From Homoserinimonas sp. OAct 916 (GTDB lineage Bacteria; Actinomycetota; Actinomycetes; Actinomycetales; Microbacteriaceae): DNA of 64,000 nt. Below are positions 18,493 to 27,241 of the stretch, one piece after another (position 1 is the first letter of the stretch; the number at the start of each line of letters is the position of its first letter). The notes beneath the pieces are model-generated. The model was not told where the DNA came from. It saw nothing but the letters and a program-made list of their open reading frames with translations, and did not search any database. The DNA lies in NCBI RefSeq assembly GCF_003260275.1, contig NZ_QJHB01000001.1:186001-250000 (forward strand), written 5' to 3'. Both the position numbers and the translations under genes were made by a program.

Positions 18493-19158
18493 TCACCGGA
18501 ACAGCATCTCGACGAGGATATTGACGGAGTTCAGCAAGGATTGCCCCTTCGACCGGGAGTAGTCGGTGTAGATGATGTGAGTCGGGTATTCTGCCCAGTT
18601 CGCCTTGAGGTCGCCGATCTGGTCGATCAGCTCAGACGCATGGGCCATCCGATTCTGCCGGAGCCGGATCTTCGCGAGCAGGTCGCGGTCGATCACCCGC
18701 AAGCCGTTGTGCGCGTCGGTGAGTGCCATCCCGGTCGTCCAGCGGGTGTAGCGGGCAGCCGACTTCAGGATCAGTTTTCGTAGGCCACCGATCTCGGTGC
18801 GGTCGTCGAGAAAACGAGATCCCACCACCACGTCGAGGTTCTTCGCACGAAGTTCTTCGACCATGGCCTTCGCATCCGCGACCGAATGCTGTCCGTCGGC
18901 GTCGAAGGTCACCACCTCGGTCATCTGCGGGTCGGCCAGGGCAAAGCTGAAACCGGTCTGCAGGCTGGCACCCTGACCGAGGTTGGTCGGATGCTCGACC
19001 ACGGTCGCGCCGGCAGAACGCGCCTGGGCCACAGAATCGTCAGTGGATCCATCGTCGATGCAGACCACGAAATCGAAGGCTCGACGCACCTCTTCCACCA
19101 CCTGAGCGATGACGGTTGCCTCATTGAGCATGGGGACAACAACCCAGGTACGCGCCAT
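18493..19158 (-). CDS. DPM-like GT2 glycosyltransferase
   Basis: 221-residue single-domain GT-A enzyme: WVVVPMLNEATVIAQVVEEV at the N-terminus, nucleotide-binding CIDDGSTDDS, metal-binding TFDADGQHS (the DxD site) and GSRFLDD. It resembles polyprenyl-phosphate hexose synthases, lacks its own membrane segments and probably works with the adjacent DUF2304 protein. The likely product is a polyprenyl-phosphate-linked sugar for extracytoplasmic glycosylation; the sugar is unknown. The frame is open upstream to 19653, but the catalytic fold begins at MARTWVVVP, so ATG 19158 is the start. Confidence 0.85.
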   Translation of the reverse strand: MARTWVVVPMLNEATVIAQVVEEVRRAFDFVVCIDDGSTDDSVAQARSAGATVVEHPTNLGQGASLQTGFSFALADPQMTEVVTFDADGQHSVADAKAMVEELRAKNLDVVVGSRFLDDRTEIGGLRKLILKSAARYTRWTTGMALTDAHNGLRVIDRDLLAKIRLRQNRMAHASELIDQIGDLKANWAEYPTHIIYTDYSRSKGQSLLNSVNILVEMLFR

Positions 19159-19199
19159 GCGTACAGTTTGGCATATCGTGGTGTTGCCTCCGTGACCGC

Positions 19200-19241
19200 T
19201 AGCGTTGGGGCATGAACCCGAGGGACGACGAATGCGCATGA
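19200..19241 (+). other. Possible leaderless leader ORF (MNPRDDECA) before the flippase gene
   Basis: TAGCGT (19200-19205) ends 6 nt before ATG 19212. That ATG opens a 9-codon frame whose TGA (19239-19241) overlaps ATG 19238 of the flippase gene as ATGA. The arrangement would couple flippase translation to a short leader peptide. The ORF is tiny and could be accidental. Confidence 0.3.
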
Positions 19242-20698
19242 GCAGTTGGCTCGGCCGCGTGGATATCGCCCACGACGAGAAGACGAGTCTTGCCAACAAG
19301 GGTCTGCTCTCCACCATCAGCGTGACCGTGCAGGGTCTGATCCGCACGGTGTACAGCATCCTGATCGGAAACCTGCTGACACCGGCCCTGCTGGCTGCCG
19401 TCAACAGCGCCATCTCCCTGGCCCTGTTCATGTCCCTGCTCTGGCCCAATGCGACCAGTGCCGCCGCCACGAAATTCATCGCCCGCTCACGCGGGTCAGG
19501 CGACTCCGGCCAGGCGGCTGCCATCGCCGCGCACCTGGCCAGGGTCACCGCGGTCACCGCGGGGTTGCTCGCCGTGCCCGCCGGGGCGTTCTCGTACCTG
19601 TTCCAGGCACGCAACGACCTGGCCACCGCGGTGCTGGTCATGCTGCTGGTCATCGCATACTCGGGCTATACGTTCGTACGAGGAATCTATTTCGCGATCG
19701 GCCAGATCAACCGATCCGTGGCCTGGGATGTGATCACAGCGGTCGTTGCCATCGGGCTGCTGGTCGGAGTGATCTGGGCCGGCTGGACCGCCCTCCTGCT
19801 CGCCCCACTGACGGTGGGCTACCTGATCTATGCGATCGCCGGGTGGCCCAGGCGCCACCGCGGAGACCGGCTGCCGCACCCCCTCCGCCAGGAGATGAAC
19901 GGTTTCACCGCGTGGACCCTGGTCGGCACCCTCGCCAGCACCGGGTTTCTGCAACTCACCATGATCATCGCCCAAGGGGTGGGCCACGGCACCGAGGCCG
20001 GCATGTATGCGGCCGCCCTCACCCTGGCCACCCCCACCTCCATGCTCGCCCGGTCGCTGTCGCTGGTGCTGTTCCCGGCGATGGCGCACGCCACTGGCCG
20101 CGGCGACCTCGCCGCCGTTCGCCGGCAGACCGACCTGGCCACCCGCGGCCTGGTGGTGGTTATGGGGGGCGCCTTCGCCGCGCTCATCCTGAACAGCCAA
20201 CTCATCATCGATCTGTTCTGGGGTGCACGCTATGCGGATGCGGTCGGTATCCTGCCGATCCTTCTGATCGCGTCACTTCTGGTCACCCTGAACGTGGGCG
20301 CCGTGAACTCGCTCAGCACGACCACATCGTCGGGGGTGCGCATCCCCGCGCTGCTCAGCGTGGTCGGCATGGCGGTGGGGCTGACCACGATGGCGCTTCT
20401 GATCCCGAGGCTCGGGGTCACCGGCGTCGCCTGGGGCTATCTGGCGGGCACCGTGGTGACCGGGTTCGGCCCGATCGTGTTCATCTGGGTGCAGGACCGG
20501 ATGCCGTGGGGCGGCCTCTGGCTGCGTGCCGCGCTCGGGGCGATCGCCCTGGTACTCATCAGCATCGGCCGAGACGGCCTCGGTTGGGGCCTCGCCGGTG
20601 ACGTGCTGGCGACCGTTGCCTTCGCACTCGTCTGGGCTGCGCTGATGTGGCCGTACCTGGGCATGCTAAATTCGGTGAGGAAACCCACGGCCGGCTAG
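19232..20698 (+). CDS. Polysaccharide flippase (MATE/MurJ-like, Wzx type)
   Basis: 488 residues with 12-14 hydrophobic segments and few charged loops, like Wzx/PST-type lipid-linked oligosaccharide flippases. The N-terminal KTSLANKGLLSTISVTVQGLIRTVYSILIG and the internal MYAAALTLATPTSMLARSLSLVLFPAMA fit the fold. It would move undecaprenyl-linked glycan units across the membrane, in line with the Wzy-like proteins upstream. ATG 19232 has AGGGA 6 nt upstream; ATG 19238, which overlaps a short leader frame, is also possible. Confidence 0.85.
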   Translation: MRMSSWLGRVDIAHDEKTSLANKGLLSTISVTVQGLIRTVYSILIGNLLTPALLAAVNSAISLALFMSLLWPNATSAAATKFIARSRGSGDSGQAAAIAAHLARVTAVTAGLLAVPAGAFSYLFQARNDLATAVLVMLLVIAYSGYTFVRGIYFAIGQINRSVAWDVITAVVAIGLLVGVIWAGWTALLLAPLTVGYLIYAIAGWPRRHRGDRLPHPLRQEMNGFTAWTLVGTLASTGFLQLTMIIAQGVGHGTEAGMYAAALTLATPTSMLARSLSLVLFPAMAHATGRGDLAAVRRQTDLATRGLVVVMGGAFAALILNSQLIIDLFWGARYADAVGILPILLIASLLVTLNVGAVNSLSTTTSSGVRIPALLSVVGMAVGLTTMALLIPRLGVTGVAWGYLAGTVVTGFGPIVFIWVQDRMPWGGLWLRAALGAIALVLISIGRDGLGWGLAGDVLATVAFALVWAALMWPYLGMLNSVRKPTAG

Positions 20699-20755
20699 TC
20701 GGCCTGTGTCGGTGCCCCCCAGTTGTTCCGCAAAACTCCGAGAGGACGGTCACAG

Positions 20756-21349
20756 GTGGTCTTCGTTGCGCCCAGCGCCGATGTGTCAGACGAAGCCGTG
20801 ATCGGTGACGGCTCGAGCATCTGGCATCTGGCCCAGGTTCGCGAGCGGGCACAGCTCGGCACCCGGTGCATCATCGGGCGCGGGGCGTACATCGGCACCG
20901 GTGTGGTGATGGGCGACAACTGCAAGGTGCAGAACTACGCCCTGGTCTACGAGCCGGCCGTGCTCGGCGACGGCGTATTCATCGGCCCCGCCGTGGTGCT
21001 CACCAACGACACCTACCCGCGCGCGGTCACCCCGGACGGCGCCCTCAAATTGGCCTCCGACTGGGACGCCGTCGGCGTGACGATCGGCGATGGGGCATCC
21101 ATCGGCGCCCGCGCCGTCTGCATCGCCCCGGTCACCATCGGAGCCTGGGCGACGGTGGCCGCCGGCGCCGTGGTCACCGCCGACGTACCCGATTTTGCCC
21201 TCGTCGCGGGGGTGCCCGCCAAGCGCATCCGCTGGGTCGGCCGCGCGGGGGTTCCCCTGGAACGTGACGGCGACGGGTGGGTGTGCCCGGCCACCGGAGC
21301 CCGCTACTTCGAAGAGAACGACAGCCTGCGAGAGGCCACCAATGACTGA
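20756..21349 (+). CDS. WbpD-like N-acetyltransferase (left-handed beta helix)
   Basis: 197 residues of hexapeptide repeats: IGDGSSIWHLAQVRERAQLG, IGRGAYIGTGVVMGDNCKVQNYALVYE, IGPAVVLTNDTYPRA, then a late coil ending VAGVPAKRIRWVGRAG. This matches WbpD/WlbB enzymes, which N-acetylate the 3-amine of UDP-2-acetamido-3-amino-2,3-dideoxy-glucuronate; the IWH and TND-YPRA motifs are typical. The C-terminal 20 residues (WVCPATGARYFEEND) look like the small metal-site tail found in many homologues. GTG 20756 is chosen because VVFVAPSADVSDEAVIGDG matches family N-termini. The next gene overlaps by 8 nt. Confidence 0.85.
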   Translation: MVFVAPSADVSDEAVIGDGSSIWHLAQVRERAQLGTRCIIGRGAYIGTGVVMGDNCKVQNYALVYEPAVLGDGVFIGPAVVLTNDTYPRAVTPDGALKLASDWDAVGVTIGDGASIGARAVCIAPVTIGAWATVAAGAVVTADVPDFALVAGVPAKRIRWVGRAGVPLERDGDGWVCPATGARYFEENDSLREATND

Positions 21350-22466
21350 GCACCAATCGACGCGGCACGACGTGACAGAGTATGAATTCATCCCCGCCGC
21401 CCGGCCCATCATCGGCGACGAGGAGCGCAGGGCTGTCGACGAGGTGCTGGTTTCGGGCATGCTCGCCCAGGGCACCGAGGTGGCCCGGTTCGAACGCGAG
21501 TTCTCTGAGGTGCTGCTGGACGGTCGTGCGGCGGTCGCCGTGAACTCGGGCACCGCCGGACTGCACCTGGGTCTGCTGGCCGCCGGTGTGGGCCCGGGCG
21601 ATGAGGTGATCGTGCCGTCGTTCACCTTCGCGGCCACCGCCAACTCGGTCGCCCTGACCGGGGCCACCCCGGTGTTCGCCGACATCGACCCGAACTCGTT
21701 CTGCCTCGATGCGGCGAGTGTCGCCCAGGTGGTCTCCGAGCGCACCGTGGGCATCATGCCGGTGCACCTGTACGGGCATCCGGCCGACATGAATGCACTC
21801 GGCACGCTCGCGGCCGAACACGGCCTCAAGATCTTCGAGGACGCCGCGCAGGCGCACGGCGCCTCCCTCGACGGCCGCAGGGTGGGCACATTCGGCGACT
21901 TCGCGATGTTCAGTCTCTACCCGACGAAGAACATGACCAGCGGCGAGGGCGGAATGGTCTCCACTGCCGACCCGGAGGTCGAGCGCCGACTGCGTCTGCT
22001 GCGCAACCAGGGCATGGAGCGGCAGTACGAGAATGAACTGGTCGGCTTCAACGCGCGGATGACGAACATCCACGCGGCGATCGGACGGGTTCAGTTGACG
22101 AAAGTATGGGGCTGGACAGCGAAACGGCAGGCGAACGCCGCGTTCCTGTCCCAGAACCTGGCCGGGGTCACCACCCCGCCGCTCGCTGTGGGTGCCAGCC
22201 ACGTCTACCACCAGTACACGATCCGGGTCGGCGAAGACCGCGACGGTCTGGCGGAGGCGTTGAAGAGCGAGTACAACATCGGCAGCGGGGTCTACTACCC
22301 GATCCCGAACCACAGGCTGCCGTCATTCCAACGCCCGGAAGATCTGCCGGAGACCGAGAAGGCGGCGGCCGAGGTGCTGAGCCTTCCGGTGCATCCGTCG
22401 CTGACCGAGCACGACCTCGAACGCATCGTGACCGCTGTGAACGCACTCGCTGCGGCAGGTGCCTGA
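21342..22466 (+). CDS. WbpE-like sugar aminotransferase (DegT/DnrJ/EryC1)
   Basis: 374-residue PLP enzyme. Lys196 in SLYPTKNMTSGEGG forms the Schiff base, Asp167 in IFEDAAQAHGA binds the pyridine nitrogen, and the GTAGLHLGLLA loop contacts phosphate. By context it transaminates the 3-keto sugar made by the next gene's product to UDP-2-acetamido-3-amino-2,3-dideoxy-glucuronate, the substrate of the preceding acetyltransferase. The start overlaps the acetyltransferase by 8 nt and the stop overlaps the next ATG by one base (TGATG), so the three genes are tightly coupled. Confidence 0.88.
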   Translation: MTEHQSTRHDVTEYEFIPAARPIIGDEERRAVDEVLVSGMLAQGTEVARFEREFSEVLLDGRAAVAVNSGTAGLHLGLLAAGVGPGDEVIVPSFTFAATANSVALTGATPVFADIDPNSFCLDAASVAQVVSERTVGIMPVHLYGHPADMNALGTLAAEHGLKIFEDAAQAHGASLDGRRVGTFGDFAMFSLYPTKNMTSGEGGMVSTADPEVERRLRLLRNQGMERQYENELVGFNARMTNIHAAIGRVQLTKVWGWTAKRQANAAFLSQNLAGVTTPPLAVGASHVYHQYTIRVGEDRDGLAEALKSEYNIGSGVYYPIPNHRLPSFQRPEDLPETEKAAAEVLSLPVHPSLTEHDLERIVTAVNALAAAGA

Positions 22467-23452
22467 TGGGTGATCTGCGGGTCGGGCTGGTCGGGCTCGG
22501 CATGATGGGCCGTCACCACGCACGCGTGGTGCGCGAGGTGGACGGCGTGCAACTGGTCGGTGTTGCCGACGCGATGGGTGACCCGCACGAGGTCTCCGGC
22601 AAGCTTCCCGTGCTGCAGACAGTCGCCGAGCTGATCGCCGAGGGGCTCGACATGGCGGTGGTCGCCGTGCCGACCGGGATGCACGAGGAGGTGGCGCTGG
22701 AATTGGCAGAGGCCGGCGTGCACACCCTGGTGGAGAAGCCGATCGCGAGCGACTCGGTGGCCGGTCGTCGCATCCTGGAGGCATTCGCCTCACGGGGGCT
22801 GGTCGGCGCCGTTGGGCACATCGAACGGTTCAACCCCGCCCTGCAGAGCCTGCGCTCGCGCATCGAGGCGGGCGATCTCGGCGAGGTCTACCAGATCGCC
22901 ACGAGGCGGCAGGGACCGTTCCCGGCACGGATCGCTGACGTGGGCGTGGTCAAAGACCTCGGCACGCACGACATCGATCTCACCAGCTGGTTGGCGCAGA
23001 GCCCGTACACCTCGGTGTCTGCGCGTACCACCACCCGCAGTGGGCGCCCCCACGAAGACATGGTCTCGATCTCGGGGCAATTGGCGAACGGTGTGATCAC
23101 CGACCATCTGGTCAACTGGCTGTCGCCGATGAAGGAGCGCTGCACCGTCGTCACCGGGGAGCGCGGTGCCTACGTCGCCGACACGATCGCGGCCGACCTC
23201 TACTTCTACGAGAACGGCACAATGACCACGCGCTGGGACTCTGTTGCCGCGTTCCGGGGCGTCTCCGAGGGCTCGATGATCCGCTACGCGCTGAAGAAGC
23301 AGGAGCCCCTGCGCTTGGAACACGAGGCGTTCCGGGATGCGGTGCTCGGGGTATCGAACAAAATCGTCACCATGCAGGAGGGCCTGGACACGCTGCGGGT
23401 TGCCGAGGCCGTTCTCGAATCCGCCCGCGAATCCACCGTGGTGTCCCTGTAA
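22466..23452 (+). CDS. WbpB-like UDP-GlcNAcA 3-dehydrogenase (Gfo/Idh/MocA)
   Basis: 328 residues. The NAD fold begins VGLVGLGMMGRHHARV (residues 6-21), the EKP motif is at 90-92 with the conserved lysine, and the active-site segment VVKDLGTHDIDL lies at about 170-181. Its size and position between the aminotransferase and a glycosyltransferase fit WbpB/WlbA, which oxidises C3 of UDP-N-acetylglucosaminuronate. Recycling of its NADH in known systems is tied to 2-oxoglutarate. Confidence 0.85.
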   Translation: MGDLRVGLVGLGMMGRHHARVVREVDGVQLVGVADAMGDPHEVSGKLPVLQTVAELIAEGLDMAVVAVPTGMHEEVALELAEAGVHTLVEKPIASDSVAGRRILEAFASRGLVGAVGHIERFNPALQSLRSRIEAGDLGEVYQIATRRQGPFPARIADVGVVKDLGTHDIDLTSWLAQSPYTSVSARTTTRSGRPHEDMVSISGQLANGVITDHLVNWLSPMKERCTVVTGERGAYVADTIAADLYFYENGTMTTRWDSVAAFRGVSEGSMIRYALKKQEPLRLEHEAFRDAVLGVSNKIVTMQEGLDTLRVAEAVLESARESTVVSL

Positions 23453-23454
23453 CG

Positions 23455-24735
23455 ATGGCGGCACTCTCGATGGCGGTCTCGGGCACACGGGTGCTGATCG
23501 CCAGCAGGTTGTTCACCCCGGAGGTGGGTGCTGCGGCGTTTCGGCTGCAGGCGCTGGCTGAGGGGTTGGTGGCTGCCGGGGCATCCGTTCGGGCGGTCAC
23601 GACGGTGCCGCCGAAAGGTGCCCCGGCGCCCGGCCGCACGCCCGGGCTCACGGTGTCCAGGTTCCCGGTGCTGCGGGATGCCGGCGGCAACGTGCGCGGC
23701 TATGTGCAGTACCTCAGCTTCGACATCCCGCTGTTCGTCCGGCTTCTGTTCGCGCGGGCCGATGTGGTGGTCTCCGAACCACCCCCGACGACCGGCCTCG
23801 TGGTCGCCGTGACCAGTTGGCTCCGGAGGCGCCCGTACGTGTACTACGCCGCAGACATCTGGACCGAGGCGTTGGCCGCGACATCCGCCCCCGGCCTCGT
23901 GACCCGGTTGATGCATCGGGTCGAGGGGCACGTGCTGCGACGGGCGGCACACGTGCTCGCAATCTCTGACGGTGTGGCCGAGAAGGTGAGAAGGTTCGGG
24001 GTGGATCCCACCCGCGTCACGACGGTCGGCAACGGGGTCGACACCAGCATTTTCACGGTCGATGGGCCGACGGCCGAAGGGGCGCCTGCACGCCTGCGAG
24101 CGCGCACCGCGGAGGCCGACGACGACCGCACGCAAACCCGAGACGCTCCCAGCGCGACTGGGGTGGCCGCCGCCGGAGCGACCCCGCCGTACTTCGTCTA
24201 CACCGGCACGATGAGCGAGTGGCAGGGAGCCGGAGTCTTCATCGAGGCATTGGCTGCGGTGCGCGAGACGTATCCGGATGCCCGACTGTACTTCTTCGGG
24301 CAGGGTTCGGCCGAGGATCAGTTGCGCGCCCTGGCGACGGCCCGGGTTCCCGGCGCCGTGGTCTTCGGCGGCGTCATCCCGCCGGCCGAGACCGCCACCT
24401 GGCTGCGGTCGGCAGCCGCCGCGCTGGTGAGCATCGTGCCGGGGCAGGGCTATGACTTCGCCAAACCGACGAAGATCTATGCGGCCGCCGCCTGTGGTGC
24501 GCCCGTTATCTTCGCGGGCACCGGTGCCTCCACCGAGATGGTGCGGCACGCACGACTGGGCTGGACGCCGGAGTACACGGCGTCTGCGGTGGCAGCGGCC
24601 ATGCTGGAGGCTGTGGCAGCGCATCCATCACCATCGGCGAGCGCCACCGCCCGAGCCGCGTGGGTGGCCGAGAATGCGTCGCTTTCTGCGGCCGGCACCC
24701 GTGCCGCCGCCGCTGTGCTCGACGTCGCCCCCTGA
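23455..24735 (+). CDS. GT4 glycosyltransferase (WbuB-like)
   Basis: 426-residue GT-B enzyme. The N-terminal half has RVLIASRLFTPEVGAAAFRL, as in WbuB-type transferases, and PPPTTGLVVAV; the C-terminal half has FVYTGTMSEWQGAGVFIEAL, a FGQGSAED loop and the nucleotide-sugar site GYDFAKPTKIYAAAACGAPVIFAG. It follows the wbpB-like stop by 2 nt, so it is in the same operon and likely transfers an amino sugar or uronic acid made by it. ATG 23455 and ATG 23470 are both possible. A 207-bp gap follows. Confidence 0.85.
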   Translation: MAALSMAVSGTRVLIASRLFTPEVGAAAFRLQALAEGLVAAGASVRAVTTVPPKGAPAPGRTPGLTVSRFPVLRDAGGNVRGYVQYLSFDIPLFVRLLFARADVVVSEPPPTTGLVVAVTSWLRRRPYVYYAADIWTEALAATSAPGLVTRLMHRVEGHVLRRAAHVLAISDGVAEKVRRFGVDPTRVTTVGNGVDTSIFTVDGPTAEGAPARLRARTAEADDDRTQTRDAPSATGVAAAGATPPYFVYTGTMSEWQGAGVFIEALAAVRETYPDARLYFFGQGSAEDQLRALATARVPGAVVFGGVIPPAETATWLRSAAAALVSIVPGQGYDFAKPTKIYAAAACGAPVIFAGTGASTEMVRHARLGWTPEYTASAVAAAMLEAVAAHPSPSASATARAAWVAENASLSAAGTRAAAAVLDVAP

Positions 24736-24942
24736 CACCGCCCGCCTTCGCACCTTCCCTTCCCCCCCCTCCCGCGAGAGGTGAGCAGATGGGGTTTTCA
24801 CGCTCGAATAACCTCAACGACTGCCCTCTCGACACCGATTTGACGAGCCCAGCCCCACCGCTGGTGAGCGGGCCCAGCCGAGTTGTCCCCAGATGCGCGT
24901 CAACTGGACAGCGGGCATGGGTGAGGTGGGCACACTGGGCCG

Positions 24943-25887
24943 ATGCGCACCCCGAGCCCGCTCCCGCCACGCTTTCGAGGGCGCGCCTTCCTTACGACCG
25001 AAGCCCAAGGCCACTTGACCCCGACCCGGATGCTCGCACGCGACATGCAACGAATCTCCCGCGGCGTGCGGGCCGTCGGTCTCGATCTGGGCACCGTCTA
25101 TGGCCGGTGTCTGGGCTACCAGCCTCGAATGCAACCAGGCCAGGCGTTCAGCCACATCACGGCGGCGCAGCTCTACCGCATTCCGCTGCCCCCCTTTTTT
25201 TTGCAAAACGCCCCTGCAGTTCATGTAAGCGTCGACGGCGAGGCGCACCAGCTGCGTGTGGTCGGCGTCGTCGGGCATCGTCTGGACAAACTGGCCGACC
25301 GCGTGGCGACCTACCGGGGTTTCACCGTCGTCAACCCGGCAACCGCATGGATTCAGCTCGCACCGTTCCTCGCGCACTACGATCTGGTGGCCGCCGCAGA
25401 CTTCCTGGTCTCCGGCCGGGTGACTGACCTCGGCCGCGAACCGGCGCTCGCCACTCCAGAACAGCTCTACGAAGGGGTCGCATCAGCTGCCGGCGCGCGT
25501 GGCGTACGAAAGCTGCGGGTGGCTTTCGAATTGGTTCGCGTCGGCGTCGATTCCCGCCCCGAGACGCGAGTGCGGCTGATCCTCGTGGATGCCGGCCTGC
25601 CGGAACCCCGGGTCAATATGCCCATCTACAGCGCGAGCGGTGAACGGCTGGGCAAGCCCGATCTCTCCTATCCCGAGCAGCGAGTGGTTTTCGAGTACGA
25701 AGGAGACGGCCACCGCGTTGACAAGTGGCAGTTTCGCCACGACATCTTTCGGCGGGAGCGCTTCGAGGCGCACGGCTGGCGCGTCATCCGGGTCACTGCA
25801 GACGATGTTTTCATCGACCCGCGGGCGTTCGTGTGTCGAGTCCGATTGGTTCTCGCGCAACAGCCGCACCGAGTGGGCAGTCGATGA
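24943..25887 (+). CDS. AbiEi/DUF559-like protein with VSR-type nuclease fold
   Basis: 314 residues. The N-terminal part (GRAFLTTEAQGHLTPTRMLA, then FSHITAAQLYRIPLP) resembles AbiEi-type winged-helix proteins, and the C-terminal part (EQRVVFEYEGDGHR, DIFRRERFEAHGWRVIRVTADDVF) resembles the DUF559/VSR-like endonuclease domain. Such proteins are abundant in Microbacteriaceae; some relatives are antitoxins of type IV systems, but no AbiEii-like toxin gene is adjacent. Role unknown. It seems unrelated to the glycan genes on either side. The frame contains a C6T8 homopolymer tract at 25189-25202. Confidence 0.65.
   Translation: MRTPSPLPPRFRGRAFLTTEAQGHLTPTRMLARDMQRISRGVRAVGLDLGTVYGRCLGYQPRMQPGQAFSHITAAQLYRIPLPPFFLQNAPAVHVSVDGEAHQLRVVGVVGHRLDKLADRVATYRGFTVVNPATAWIQLAPFLAHYDLVAAADFLVSGRVTDLGREPALATPEQLYEGVASAAGARGVRKLRVAFELVRVGVDSRPETRVRLILVDAGLPEPRVNMPIYSASGERLGKPDLSYPEQRVVFEYEGDGHRVDKWQFRHDIFRRERFEAHGWRVIRVTADDVFIDPRAFVCRVRLVLAQQPHRVGSR
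25189..25202 (+). repeat. C6T8 homopolymer tract inside a coding region
   Basis: Six C followed by eight T within the AbiEi-like gene, coding PPFFL. T-runs of this length are rare in DNA of this composition. The frame is open through the tract in this sequence; slippage here would truncate the protein before its nuclease-like domain. Confidence 0.85.
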
Positions 25888-25948
25888 GGGAATACGAGAG
25901 CTATTTGCCCAACTTCTGCACTCTCGGCAACACATTCACGAGGGGCGG

Positions 25949-27115
25949 TCAGGCGGGGCGCGGGGCTGTACTTGGCGGAGCGGCAGCGTTACGGGGGCGC
26001 CTCAAGACGGTGCGCAGCCCTATGAGGGCGTTGAACAGCCACTCCTGGTTGCGGTACTCCCGATAGCTCACCGGCTCTGCCGCCACGATGGCATCGAGCT
26101 CTGCCGCGGTCAGTCCCAATTTCTCGGCGATGAAGAGGTGGTCCTGCTCGCGCAACTCCTGGTCGTACGGGGGCAGACTCAATTCCTCGAGAGCCTCGAC
26201 CCTGGTCATCTGGCCTGAATTGATCAGGGACGACAGGTGTGCCCGCCGCTTGTCGAAACCGAACTTCGTCGGCAAGTAGTAGCCCTGAAAGTACCGGGTG
26301 AACACCGACTCATGGTGTTTGCCACCGTAGTCCTGCCAGTCAAGCTCCGCCGTGATTGTCGCCTTGGCGTCGTCTTTCACGTATGGCATGTAGTTCAACA
26401 TCTTCACGGTGCGGATCGCACGAACCCGGGAGTACCACACCTCGCGTTTGAAGATGCCCAGCGACGGATACGTGCGCAGCGGTGTGGTGCCAAAGCGGCG
26501 ATGAATGTCCTTAAGGTGCACGGCGTCCGACGAATTGTAACCCCACGCCTTCGGCAGGATCGACTCGGTGGCCAGGTTGCTGCCAGAAAGAATGAACTTG
26601 ATTCCGTGTTTGGCCGCCTGCCTGAACGCGATCGCCGGGAACGCGAAGTCGGTCGGGGTGTCACAATTGGCGACGGATGCCCTGAAGAACGCCAATTGCA
26701 GATCCTGCATCTCAGTCCAGTTCACCACATCCGTGACCAGGTCCAGTCCGAGTTTCTGAACAATGTTCTCAATGTTCTGGGTTGCCTGCGGCGAGTTCCA
26801 TCCGGAGTCGAAATGCACGGCCAACGGACGCAACCCGAATTTCACGGCTTGCCGAATCAGGTAGGAACTGTCGACTCCTCCGCTGACCCCCACCACGCAG
26901 TCGTAAGGTTTCCCGCGACCAGAGTCCTTGATCGTGGCCACCAGGCGCGCGAGTTCGCCTGCACGGTCGCCACGGTTCGCCGACTCCACGACGGCGCGAG
27001 AACTGCTGTCGTAACGCTGGCAGTGAGAACACAGGCCCTTGTCGTCAAAGAAGATTCCCGGGTCGGAGGTGTCCATCACGCACCGCGTGCACAGTTGCAA
27101 GCCGTCAGCCGTCAT
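25949..27115 (-). CDS. N-acetyl sugar amidotransferase (WbpG/PseA-like)
   Basis: 388-residue ATP-PPase. A Cys4 site is formed by Cys9/Cys12 (CTRCVMDT) and Cys29/Cys32 (CSHC), and the PP-loop SGGVDSS is at 78-84. In P. aeruginosa O5 the homologue, with HisH- and HisF-like subunits supplying ammonia, turns a 3-acetamido group of UDP-ManNAc(3NAc)A into an acetamidino group. No such subunits are in this window, so ammonia supply must come from elsewhere. Encoded on the strand opposite to the wbpD/E/B-like operon and upstream-facing to the wbpI-like gene on the same strand, with a 126-bp gap between them. Confidence 0.86.
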   Translation of the reverse strand: MTADGLQLCTRCVMDTSDPGIFFDDKGLCSHCQRYDSSSRAVVESANRGDRAGELARLVATIKDSGRGKPYDCVVGVSGGVDSSYLIRQAVKFGLRPLAVHFDSGWNSPQATQNIENIVQKLGLDLVTDVVNWTEMQDLQLAFFRASVANCDTPTDFAFPAIAFRQAAKHGIKFILSGSNLATESILPKAWGYNSSDAVHLKDIHRRFGTTPLRTYPSLGIFKREVWYSRVRAIRTVKMLNYMPYVKDDAKATITAELDWQDYGGKHHESVFTRYFQGYYLPTKFGFDKRRAHLSSLINSGQMTRVEALEELSLPPYDQELREQDHLFIAEKLGLTAAELDAIVAAEPVSYREYRNQEWLFNALIGLRTVLRRPRNAAAPPSTAPRPA

Positions 27116-27241
27116 GCGCCGAATCCACCGTTTCTTGACGTGCCGGTTGCCGCCCGCGGCCCCCGATCGGCGCTATTCTACGTGTCATTCGTGACGAAGC
27201 TCCAGAACTCATTCCGCGCGTTGAGGAACCTGCTGAAACGA

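Noticed and set aside
24736-24942. Possible small gene or terminator after the GT4 gene
   Set aside because: The C-rich stretch near 24765-24780 forms no convincing stem and no frame has codon bias or a motif.
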